Below are positions 36,447-43,863 of a stretch of DNA of 64,000 nt, in pieces. Under the pieces are notes generated by a model. That model was not told where the DNA came from, did no database searches, and saw nothing but the letters and a program-made list of their open reading frames with translations. Source of the stretch: Stenotrophomonas sp. SAU14A_NAIMI4_8 (GTDB lineage Bacteria > Pseudomonadota > Gammaproteobacteria > Xanthomonadales > Xanthomonadaceae); the NCBI RefSeq assembly GCF_003086695.1, contig NZ_CP025999.1, positions 794,820-858,819 of the forward strand. The letters run 5' to 3'. Made by a program: the position numbers and the translations under genes. Each line of letters begins with the position of its first letter. The stretch's first letter is position 1.

Positions 36447-37475
36447 ATGGACTCATTGACCCAGATCGTACTCGGTGGCGCGGTAGCTGCTGCCATCGCT
36501 CCGCCCGGCCATCGCCGCGCGGCCCTGTTGGCTGGCGCGGCGCTGGGCACCCTGCCGGACCTGGACGCGCTCTGGCTTGGTTTCACCGCCAGCGACCCGG
36601 TGGCGAACATGGTCGAGCACCGCAGCTTCAGCCACTCGCTGCTGGTGCTGCCCTGGGTGGCCGCCGCGATCTGGTGGCTGTTCAAACGCTTCGGCCATGG
36701 GCGCGTGGCGCAGGCGCCAGTACGCTGGTTCTGGGCGATCCAGCTGGCGCTGGTGACCCATCCACTGCTGGATGCGTTCACCGTCTACGGCACGCAGTTG
36801 TGGTGGCCGCTGCAGCCGCATCCTGCAATGGGATCCAGTGTGTTCATCATCGACCCGGCCTACACCGTGTGGCTGCTGCTGGGCTGCGTGCTGGCCTGGT
36901 TCGGTCGCGCGCGGCCCTGGGCCGGCAAGGTGCTGGGCATGGCGCTGCTGGTCAGCAGCGCCTACCTGGGCTGGGGGCTGGTGGCCAAGGCGCAGGTGGA
37001 CAAGGCTGCGCAGCAGAGCCTGGCCGCGATGGGCCTAGGCGATGCGCCGCGCTTCTCGGTGCCGATGCCGTTCAACACCCTGCTGTGGCGGGTGGTGGCG
37101 ATGACGCCCAGTGGTTACGTGGTGGGCGACCGCTCGCTGTGGGCCGACGGTGGGCCGATGCAGTTCGAAGGGCATGCCTCGAACGTGCAGGCGCTGCGCG
37201 AGGCCGCGCACCTGCCTGCCGTGCAGCGCCTGCAATGGTTCAATCGCGGCTTCATGCGCGCGCAGGTGGTCGATGGCACCCTGGTGCTGAGCGATCTGCG
37301 CATGGGCCTGGAACCGGACTACACCTTCAACTTCGCCGTGGCCCGCCAGGCCGACGGACAGTGGCAGCCGATCGTGCCCGAGCAGCGCCGCACCGATTAC
37401 AGCAGCCCGCAGGCGCGGGCCGCGATGAAGGGCCGGCTGGCGATGATGTGGCAGCGCATCTGGCACACCCCGTAG
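36447..37475 (+). CDS. YdjM-like inner-membrane metal-dependent hydrolase
   Basis: 342 residues starting MDSLTQIVLGGAVAAAIAPPGHRR. Family features are a His/Asp-containing N-terminal part (GTLPDLDAL, VEHRSFSHSLL, VTHPLLDAFT) and several transmembrane helices between residues 60 and 180, followed by a soluble C-terminal domain. The family (YdjM/YfhO-like, DUF457 type) is predicted to be membrane-bound hydrolases; the substrate is not known. The TAG stop codon lies within the GTAG head of a repeat that begins at 37472. Confidence 0.85.
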   Translation: MDSLTQIVLGGAVAAAIAPPGHRRAALLAGAALGTLPDLDALWLGFTASDPVANMVEHRSFSHSLLVLPWVAAAIWWLFKRFGHGRVAQAPVRWFWAIQLALVTHPLLDAFTVYGTQLWWPLQPHPAMGSSVFIIDPAYTVWLLLGCVLAWFGRARPWAGKVLGMALLVSSAYLGWGLVAKAQVDKAAQQSLAAMGLGDAPRFSVPMPFNTLLWRVVAMTPSGYVVGDRSLWADGGPMQFEGHASNVQALREAAHLPAVQRLQWFNRGFMRAQVVDGTLVLSDLRMGLEPDYTFNFAVARQADGQWQPIVPEQRRTDYSSPQARAAMKGRLAMMWQRIWHTP

Positions 37476-37495
37476 ATCCACGCCATGCGTGGATG
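37472..37495. repeat. GTAG-headed repeat overlapping a stop codon
   Basis: GTAGATCCACGCCATGCGTGGATG begins inside the final codons of the YdjM-like gene, and its TAG is the stop codon. Confidence 0.85.
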
Positions 37496-37500
37496 GGTTC

Positions 37501-38328
37501 TCAATACACCGTGGCGCGGCCCTGCACGAACGAATAGAAGAACACCGCGTTGGGATCGTTCTGCACCAACCGGAACTCGCGGCGCATGCCTTCCACGGTC
37601 TCCTCATCCACGGCACCGGCCTGCAGCAGCTGGTCGGCCGCCGACAGCAGCAGCTGTTCCCAGAACGCAATCATGGTCTTGCGGCGCGCCGGTTCGCGGT
37701 TGTCCAGGTGGATGGTCTTGATCTCGGTATGCACGTCGCGGAAGCCGCCGGCCAGCAGCAGGTTGCCCAGCTTGGCGCCGACGAACGGGTCGCCGCCGTG
37801 GTCGTATTGGAAGTCGTTGAAGGCCATCCAGTAACGCCAGATATGCGGCGAATACGGATCGAGCAGGAACGAGGCATTCATCACTTCGGTGATGTACACC
37901 GGCGAACCCGGCGCCAGTACGCGGCGGACTTCGCTCAATACGCGGGCCGGCGAAGGCACGTGCTCCAGCACCCAGCACAGGAAGGCCGAATCGAAGCTGC
38001 GGGCCTCGAACGGCAGCTCACCGGCATCGGCCTGCTGCAGGGTGTAGCGGTCGCTGCACCAGGGCGTGCGCGCCAGGTTCTCGCGCGCCGTGGCCAGCTG
38101 GGCCTCGCTCAGGTCCACGCCGGTCACGTGCAGGTCGGGGAAACGGCGCAGCAGGATCTCGGTCTGCGCGCCCACGCCGCTGCCCACTTCCAGCAGGCGG
38201 CGGGCGCCGCTGTAGTCGATCTGGCCGAAGATGCTTGATTCCAGCAGGCGTGCCTGGGTCATCAGGCGCTGCTGTTCGGTGCCGGAAAAACCGTGCAGAT
38301 AGGTGGGGGAAGAGATCGGCGGGGTCAT
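37501..38328 (-). CDS. Class I SAM-dependent methyltransferase
   Basis: 275 residues. The SAM-binding motif I is LLEVGSGVGAQTEILL (near 45), motif II VTGVDLSEAQLATA, then FDSAFLCWVLEHVPSPARVLSEVRRVLAPG, typical of a Rossmann-fold methyltransferase acting on small molecules or lipids. There is no signal peptide. The substrate cannot be inferred. The gene sits between two groups of GTAG repeats. Confidence 0.9.
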   Translation of the reverse strand: MTPPISSPTYLHGFSGTEQQRLMTQARLLESSIFGQIDYSGARRLLEVGSGVGAQTEILLRRFPDLHVTGVDLSEAQLATARENLARTPWCSDRYTLQQADAGELPFEARSFDSAFLCWVLEHVPSPARVLSEVRRVLAPGSPVYITEVMNASFLLDPYSPHIWRYWMAFNDFQYDHGGDPFVGAKLGNLLLAGGFRDVHTEIKTIHLDNREPARRKTMIAFWEQLLLSAADQLLQAGAVDEETVEGMRREFRLVQNDPNAVFFYSFVQGRATVY

Positions 38329-38363
38329 GGCGGGCTCGTGTGGCGGTCGAGTTTGCTGGGGAG

Positions 38364-38504
38364 CGTCGAGCTTGCTCGATGCAGGGTGCGTAGAGTCGAG
38401 CTTGCTCGACTGTTTTGAAGATCAGTCGAGCAAGCTCGACTCTACAAGTGCGGTGGTCGAGCAAGCTCGACTCTACCAATGCGGTGGTCGAGCAAGCTCG
38501 ACGT
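38364..38504. repeat. Cluster of GTAG-type repeats
   Basis: A full dyad at 38390-38445 (GTAGAGTCGAGCTTGCTCGACTG and its inverse) is flanked by single arms at about 38364, 38457 and 38488. All share the GTCGAGCAAGCTCGAC core. The cluster fills the gap between the methyltransferase and dusB. Confidence 0.88.
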
Positions 38505-38520
38505 TGCGAATGGGCTGTGG

Positions 38521-39516
38521 TCAGGCGGCTGTGGGCATGGCCGGCTCCCCGGCGATCAGGCGGTCGAAGTATTCGGCCGTCAGTGCGATCTGGCTGGCTG
38601 GGTCTTCGGCGCGGTTCACCACGGCGCGGAAGGCAGCGTTTTCCGGGCGGTCCTTGGCGTACCAGCCCAGGTGCTTGCGGGCGATGCGCACGCCCTGCGG
38701 TTCACCGTAGAACGCGTGCAGTGCATGCAGGTGGCCCAGCAGGATGTCGCGCACTTCGGCCAGCGACGGCGGCGGCAGTTCCTGGCCGGTGGCCAGATAG
38801 TGCGCCACTTCGCGGAAGATCCACGGCCGGCCCTGTGCGGAACGGCCGATCATCACCGCGTCCACCCCGGTCTGCTGCAACACCTGCGCCGCCTTCTGCG
38901 GCGAATCGATGTCGCCGTTGGCGATGACCGGAATGCGCAGCGCGGCCTTGATCTCGGCAATGGTGCTGTATTCGGCCTGGCCGGTGTAATGCTGGTCGCG
39001 GGTGCGGCCATGCACCGCCAGCGCGGCAATGCCACTGTCCTCGGCGATGCGCGCAATCAGCGGGCCATTGCGGTGGTCGCAGTCCCAGCCGGTGCGGATC
39101 TTCAGGGTGACCGGCACCGGCACCGCGTTCACCACCGCCTCCAGGATGCGCGCCACCAATGCCTCGTCGCGCATCAGCGCGGAACCGGCCCAGGCGTTGC
39201 ACACCTTCTTGGCCGGGCAGCCCATGTTGATGTCGATGATCTGCGCGCCGTGGTCGACGTTGTAGCGGGCGGCCTCGGCCAGCTGCTGCGGCTCGGTGCC
39301 GGCAATCTGCACACTGATGGGAGCAGGCTCGCCGTCATGGTCCATGCGGTGGATCGATTTGCGCGTGTTCCAGAAGCGCGGGTCGCTGATGGTCATTTCC
39401 GAGGCGGCCAGACCCGCACCCAGCCGTTTGCACAGCAGGCGGAACGGCTTGTCGGTGACGCCGGCCATGGGCGCGAGCACGACGTTGGGGGCAATGGTGT
39501 ACGGGCCGATCTGCAT
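38521..39516 (-). CDS. dusB: tRNA-dihydrouridine synthase B
   Basis: 331 residues from MQIGPYTIAPNVVLAPMAGVTD, the normal DusB start. It reduces specific uridines in the tRNA D-loop using FMN and NADPH. Key parts are LAPMAGVTDKPFR, DINMGCPAKKVCNAWAGSALM (catalytic Cys in GCPAKKV), KIRTGWD, HGRTRDQHYTG and VIANGDIDS. E. coli dusB is followed by fis; here the downstream side holds only GTAG repeats. Confidence 0.95.
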   Translation of the reverse strand: MQIGPYTIAPNVVLAPMAGVTDKPFRLLCKRLGAGLAASEMTISDPRFWNTRKSIHRMDHDGEPAPISVQIAGTEPQQLAEAARYNVDHGAQIIDINMGCPAKKVCNAWAGSALMRDEALVARILEAVVNAVPVPVTLKIRTGWDCDHRNGPLIARIAEDSGIAALAVHGRTRDQHYTGQAEYSTIAEIKAALRIPVIANGDIDSPQKAAQVLQQTGVDAVMIGRSAQGRPWIFREVAHYLATGQELPPPSLAEVRDILLGHLHALHAFYGEPQGVRIARKHLGWYAKDRPENAAFRAVVNRAEDPASQIALTAEYFDRLIAGEPAMPTAA

Positions 39517-39682
39517 GTGCCCATTGTAGGGCGCGGGCGGGGCGAAGGCCCGCTGCCAGGGGCGCCCATTCAGGCCGATCCGGACCGAGGTCATGCCGCA
39601 CGGGAATCAGCAGATGCTTGACGGTTGCTTCCACCGCCCCAAGGGCTGGGCCATGGTAGGCGGCTGGGTCAGGCGCTAACGC

Positions 39683-39707
39683 CCATCCACGCATGGCGTG
39701 GATCTAC
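39683..39707. repeat. GTAG-type repeat, inverted orientation
   Basis: CATCCACGCATGGCGTGGATCTAC is the ATCCACGC subtype of the family. Confidence 0.8.
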
Positions 39708-39746
39708 TGCCCCTACAGTCCGATCATGGTGGGCGGCGGGACACAG

Positions 39747-39780
39747 AAAACCCCGGGCATTCGCACGCCCGGGGTTCTCC
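39747..39780 (-). terminator. Terminator hairpin after ribokinase
   Basis: AACCCCGGGCG...CGCCCGGGGTT is a strong stem. On the minus strand it ends TTTTCTG, 19 bases past the ribokinase stop. It is placed to stop transcription from both directions. Confidence 0.75.
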
Positions 39781-39798
39781 TTCACGCATGGCGTGGAT

Positions 39799-40755
39799 TT
39801 ACACGTCAGCCGGGGTGAAGCGCGGCATGGCCGCGGCGGCGCCTTCCTTTTCGGTGGAACGGCCGGCGAACTGGTTGGCGAAGCGCACGTGGCGCGCGAA
39901 CGGGGCGTCCGGCACCTGGGCGATCGAAGCGGCCAGTGCGCCGTTGAACGCGTCACCGGCACCGGTGGTGTCGATCGCCTGCACCTGTTCGGCACCCACG
40001 CGGTAGTAGGGCTGCGTATCGCCGCGCAGCTGCTCGTCGGCATGCGACACGAACACACCCACCGCACCCAGGGTGACCACCACGGTGCCGTTGCCCACCA
40101 GCTTGCGGCACAGCGCATGCAGGCTGGCGCCGTCCAGTGCGGCCACATCGTCGGCGTCCACGCGCTCGCCCACGTGGCGGCCGAGCAGGGCGGCGAACTC
40201 GGTCTCGTTCGGGGTGATCACATCGGCCAGCTTCAGCAGGCCGATGCTCGAGGGGGCGTCGGCCGGGGCCGCGTTGAGCACGGTGGTCACACCGGCTTCG
40301 CGGGCGGCGGCCAGCGCCGCTTCGATGGTCTGCACCGGCGATTCCAGCTGCACCAGTACCACCTTGGCGCCGGCCAGCAGGGCCTGCTGCTGCTGCAGGA
40401 AGTCGGTGCTGAGGGCGGCATTGGCGCCGGGGCCGATCACGATGGTGTTGCGGCCACGGGCATCCACGTAGATACCGGCGGTGCCGGTCGGCTCGGCGCT
40501 GGCCTCGGCGATCAGGGCGAAGCCGTCCTGCGCGGCCAGGTCACGGGCCATGGCGCCACCGGCGTCGTCGCCCAGCGCGCACAGGAAGTGCGTGTCGGCA
40601 CCGGCACGGCTGGCGGCAACCGCCTGGTTGAAGCCCTTGCCACCGGGGCCGGTGCTGTAACGGCCGGCAATGGTCGCACCCGGTGCCGGCAGTGCTTCGC
40701 ACCGCCACACGTGATCGACATTGAAGGAACCGACGACAACGACACTGCTGCTCAT
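39799..40755 (-). CDS. rbsK: Ribokinase
   Basis: 318 residues of the PfkB/ribokinase fold. The first signature is GRYSTGPGGKGFNQAVAASRAGA, and the second DTTGAGDAFNGALAAS contains the catalytic Asp. It phosphorylates ribose, or a nucleoside in some relatives. It starts 25 bases after the CNT nucleoside transporter on the same strand, so the pair probably salvages ribose from imported nucleosides. No nucleoside hydrolase is in the window. The TAA stop lies in a GTAA variant of the ATCCACGC repeat (39786-39802). Confidence 0.93.
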   Translation of the reverse strand: MSSSVVVVGSFNVDHVWRCEALPAPGATIAGRYSTGPGGKGFNQAVAASRAGADTHFLCALGDDAGGAMARDLAAQDGFALIAEASAEPTGTAGIYVDARGRNTIVIGPGANAALSTDFLQQQQALLAGAKVVLVQLESPVQTIEAALAAAREAGVTTVLNAAPADAPSSIGLLKLADVITPNETEFAALLGRHVGERVDADDVAALDGASLHALCRKLVGNGTVVVTLGAVGVFVSHADEQLRGDTQPYYRVGAEQVQAIDTTGAGDAFNGALAASIAQVPDAPFARHVRFANQFAGRSTEKEGAAAAMPRFTPADV

Positions 40756-40780
40756 AGGGAATCTTTTCTCAAACAGGGGT

Positions 40781-42079
40781 TCAGCTGAAATGGGTCAGCA
40801 CGCCGGCGATGGTGGCCGTCATGAAGGTAGCGATGGTACCGCCCAGCACCGCGCGCAGGCCGAACTTGGCCAGATCGTGGCGACGTTCCGGGGCCAGGCC
40901 ACCGATGCCACCGATCTGGATGGCGATCGAACTGAAGTTGGCAAAGCCACACAGCGCATAGGTCGCGATCAGGCGGCCTTCGTCGGACAGGCTCACGCCG
41001 GCCACCTGGCCGTTCACGATCTGCGACAGCTCGGTGTAGGCCACGAACTCGTTGATCACGACTTTCTGGCCGATCAGCGAGCCCACCGTGGTGGCGTCGG
41101 CCCACGGGGTGCCGATCACCCAGGCAATCGGCGCCAGCACGTAGCCGAAGATGGTGGACAGGTTGGTCGGCTTGCCGATGGCGGCAGCCAGGCCGGTCAC
41201 ATCACCGATCCAGGTCAGCGGGGCATTCAGCAGGGCGATCAGGGCGATGAAGGCCAGCAGCATGGCGCCGATGTTCAGGGCCAGCTTCAGGCCATCGCCG
41301 GCGCCGGCAGCAGCGGCGTCGATGATGTTGCTGGAGGTCTTCTCCACTTCCATCTTCACCGTACCGCGGGTCAGCGGGGTGCCGGTTTCCGGAATCAGCA
41401 GCTTGGCCACCACCAGGGTGGCCGGCGCGGCCATGATGCTGGCGGCCAGCAGGTGCTTGGCGTAGAACGCCTGCTGCACCGGGTCGCCACCGCCCAGCAT
41501 GCCCACGTAGGCCGCCAGCACGCCGCCGGCGATGTGGGCCATGCCGCCGATCATCATGGTCAGCAGCTCGGACTGGGTCATCTTCGGAATGTACGGGCGC
41601 ACGGTCAGCGGCGCCTCGGTCTGGCCGATGAAGACGCTGGCGCAGACACTGGTGGTTTCCGCGCCGGACACGCGCATCACCTTGGTGATCGACCATGCCA
41701 TCACGCGCACGATGCCCTGCATGATGTTCAGGTGGTACATCACGCCCATCAGCGCCGAGAAGAAGATGATGGTCGGCAGCACCTGGAAGGCGAAGATGAA
41801 GCCGTAATTCTTGGTGTCCATCAACGAGCCGAAGATGAAGCCCGAGCCTTCGTTGACGAAGCTCAGCACCTTCACGAAGCCCTTGCCCAGGGCGTCGAAC
41901 ACATCACGACCGCCCGGCACCAGGATCACCAGCGCCGCGAACGCGATCTGCAGGGTGATGCCGGTGACGACCAGTTTCCAGTCCACCGCGCGCTTGTTGT
42001 TGGAAAACAGCCAGGTGATGCCGATCAGCACCGCCAACCCGAACAGGCCGAAGCCGATCCTGCCCAAACCTTCGACCAT
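40781..42079 (-). CDS. nupC: Concentrative nucleoside transporter (NupC/CNT family)
   Basis: 432 residues from MVEGLGRIGFGLFGL, with GGGAG eight bases before the ATG. Hydrophobic throughout, with about ten helices. The CNT signatures are FIGQTEAPLTVRPYIPKMTQSEL and EFVAYTELS...ALCGFANFSSIAIQIGGIG. It imports nucleosides with protons or sodium across the inner membrane. The ribokinase gene follows at a 25-base distance. The 5' region diverges from the aldo/keto reductase gene across 190 bases without an obvious operator. Confidence 0.94.
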   Translation of the reverse strand: MVEGLGRIGFGLFGLAVLIGITWLFSNNKRAVDWKLVVTGITLQIAFAALVILVPGGRDVFDALGKGFVKVLSFVNEGSGFIFGSLMDTKNYGFIFAFQVLPTIIFFSALMGVMYHLNIMQGIVRVMAWSITKVMRVSGAETTSVCASVFIGQTEAPLTVRPYIPKMTQSELLTMMIGGMAHIAGGVLAAYVGMLGGGDPVQQAFYAKHLLAASIMAAPATLVVAKLLIPETGTPLTRGTVKMEVEKTSSNIIDAAAAGAGDGLKLALNIGAMLLAFIALIALLNAPLTWIGDVTGLAAAIGKPTNLSTIFGYVLAPIAWVIGTPWADATTVGSLIGQKVVINEFVAYTELSQIVNGQVAGVSLSDEGRLIATYALCGFANFSSIAIQIGGIGGLAPERRHDLAKFGLRAVLGGTIATFMTATIAGVLTHFS

Positions 42080-42272
42080 GTGGTGACTCCCCTGGGGCGT
42101 CGCGAAAAACGGGAAGCCTAGTGCAGGGCAGGGGCCGGAGCAAGGAAAAGCCGCCTGCCGGTTCCCATCGGCACCGAACAAGCCAGCAACGGCAAGGGCT
42201 TGGCGGTTGCCGGGACAGGTAGAATGGGGGCTCGATCCCGGCCCGGATGCGGGCCTGCAGCAGGAGATTGTC

Positions 42273-43244
42273 ATGCTCTACCGTCGCCTGGGCTCCACTG
42301 GCCTGCCGATTTCCGCCCTGTCCTTCGGCGCCTGGGTGACCTTCGGCGACCAGGTCGCCCGGGACGAGTCGCGCAACCTGGTGGCCGCCGCCTGGGATCA
42401 TGGCATCAACTTCTTCGACAACGCCGAGGGCTATGCCAACGGCCGCGCCGAGCAGGTGATGGGCGATGTGATTGCCGATCTGCGGCTGCCGCGCGACGGC
42501 TACTGCGTGTCCAGCAAGGTGTTCTTCGGCAGTGCCAAGGACCCGCGGCCGACCCAGCGCGGCCTGTCGCGCAAGCATGTGACCGATGCCTGCCACGCCG
42601 CGCTCAAGCGCCTGCGGGTGGACTATCTGGACCTTTATTACTGCCACCGCCCGGATCCGGACGCGCCCATCGCCGAAACCGTGCACGCCATGGATACCCT
42701 GGTGCGGCAGGGCAAGGTGCTGTACTGGGGCACGTCGGAATGGTCGGCCGCGCAGATCCAGCAGGCGCTGGAAGTGGCCGCGCGGCACAACCTGCAGGGC
42801 CCGTCGATGGAGCAGCCGCAGTACAACCTGCTGCACCGCGAGCGGGTGGAAGTGGAATACGCCCCGCTGTATGAAGCGCCGGGCCTGGGCACCACCATCT
42901 TCTCGCCGCTGGCGTCGGGGCTGTTGAGCGGCAAGTACGACGATGGCATTCCCGCCGACGCGCGCCTGGGCCGTGACGGCATGGGCTGGCTGCAGGACCT
43001 GGTGCTGGGCGACAACGCTGCCGCGCGCCTGGCCCAGGTTCGCCGCTTCAGCCAGGTCGCCCGCGAGCTGGGGCATGCCCCGGCCAGCCTGGCCATTGCC
43101 TGGTGCCTGCGCAACCCGAACGTGTCCAGCGTCATCCTCGGCGCCAGCCGGGTGCCGCAGCTGCTGCAGAACCTGCAGGCGCTGGACGTGCTGGCGCAGA
43201 TGGACGAGGCCGGCTGGGCACGGGTGGAAGCCGCGTTCGTCTGA
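42273..43244 (+). CDS. Aldo/keto reductase (Kv-beta-like)
   Basis: 323 residues with AGGAG before the ATG at 42273. The AKR catalytic tetrad is visible: Asp and Tyr in FFDNAEGYANGRAE, Lys in SSKVFF and His in YYCHRPDPD. WGTSEWSAAQI and SVILGASRVPQL match the voltage-gated-channel beta-subunit-like branch. It would reduce an aldehyde or ketone with NADPH. The physiological substrate is unknown. The gene is followed by two GTAG repeats and then the heme locus. Confidence 0.93.
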   Translation: MLYRRLGSTGLPISALSFGAWVTFGDQVARDESRNLVAAAWDHGINFFDNAEGYANGRAEQVMGDVIADLRLPRDGYCVSSKVFFGSAKDPRPTQRGLSRKHVTDACHAALKRLRVDYLDLYYCHRPDPDAPIAETVHAMDTLVRQGKVLYWGTSEWSAAQIQQALEVAARHNLQGPSMEQPQYNLLHRERVEVEYAPLYEAPGLGTTIFSPLASGLLSGKYDDGIPADARLGRDGMGWLQDLVLGDNAAARLAQVRRFSQVARELGHAPASLAIAWCLRNPNVSSVILGASRVPQLLQNLQALDVLAQMDEAGWARVEAAFV

Positions 43245-43282
43245 TCGCCCTGGTGGCGCCGGACCCGCGCGCCACGCCTTGC

Positions 43283-43383
43283 GTAGAGTCGAGCTTGCTC
43301 GTCTGCTCCTGCCTTTGCCTTTCGTAGAGTCGAGCTTGCTCGACTGCTCCTGAGCAAGCGCAGTCGAGCAAGCTCGACTCTAC
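43283..43383. repeat. GTAG-headed repeats between AKR and heme locus
   Basis: A single arm at 43283 is followed by a full dyad at 43324-43383 (GTAGAGTCGAGC...GCTCGACTCTAC). Confidence 0.88.
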
Positions 43384-43400
43384 CCAATCAATAGCCAATG

Positions 43401-43485
43401 TCTATTGAAATTAACAATTCAATAGATAATCTCATTGCCCGAATTGAGAATGGTTGTTGATTGTCAACTGAGAATCATTATCATC
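43401..43485 (+). promoter_or_regulatory. AT-rich control region with Fur-box candidates
   Basis: This is an unusually AT-rich stretch. It contains a perfect 9-bp dyad, TCTATTGAA / TTCAATAGA (43401-43426). A promoter candidate is TTGATT (43457-43462), 16 bases, TATCAT (43479-43484). Overlapping it is ACTGAGAATCATTATCATC (43467-43485), which closely resembles the Fur consensus. GAATTGAGAATGGTTGTTG (43441-43459) is a second, weaker copy. Iron-Fur repression of hemP and the receptor is expected. Confidence 0.75.
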
Positions 43486-43516
43486 TATCGCGTCCCTCGC
43501 ACGAGTCCAGACGCTC

Positions 43517-43711
43517 ATGAATGCTCAACCTGTACTGCTGCGCCCCGAAACGCTGACCCTCCGCGACCGCCCGGTGCGTGCCGTTCCGGCCGAAGAGGTC
43601 ATCGACAGCGAAGCCCTGCTCAAGGGCCGTCGTGAAATCCTGATCCAGCACGGCGACCGTTTCTATCGGCTGCGCCACACCAGCAACGACAAGCTGATCC
43701 TGACCAAGTAA
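43517..43711 (+). CDS. hemP: Hemin uptake protein HemP
   Basis: 64 residues. The C-terminal half, LLKGRREILIQHGDRFYRLRHTSNDKLILTK, carries the HemP pattern (G.RE..I.H.G..Y.LR.T..GKLILTK). HemP is a small protein found ahead of heme receptors; in some proteobacteria it regulates heme-uptake transcription. The gene is first in the Fur-controlled locus, 31 bases after the Fur-box candidate. The receptor gene begins 150 bases later on the same strand. Confidence 0.92.
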   Translation: MNAQPVLLRPETLTLRDRPVRAVPAEEVIDSEALLKGRREILIQHGDRFYRLRHTSNDKLILTK

Positions 43712-43863
43712 CGCGGCCTGGTCGCCCGCACCCCTCCCACCTGCCGGTCCGCTGGCAGGGTGGGCGACCCGTCCGCTCCCGCTCTCTCCCCCTCGGCTGT
43801 CCGTGCACGTTCTGCGTGCCGGTGGCCGGGGGTTCCCCCTGTGTGCCCGAAGACCCAAGACCG

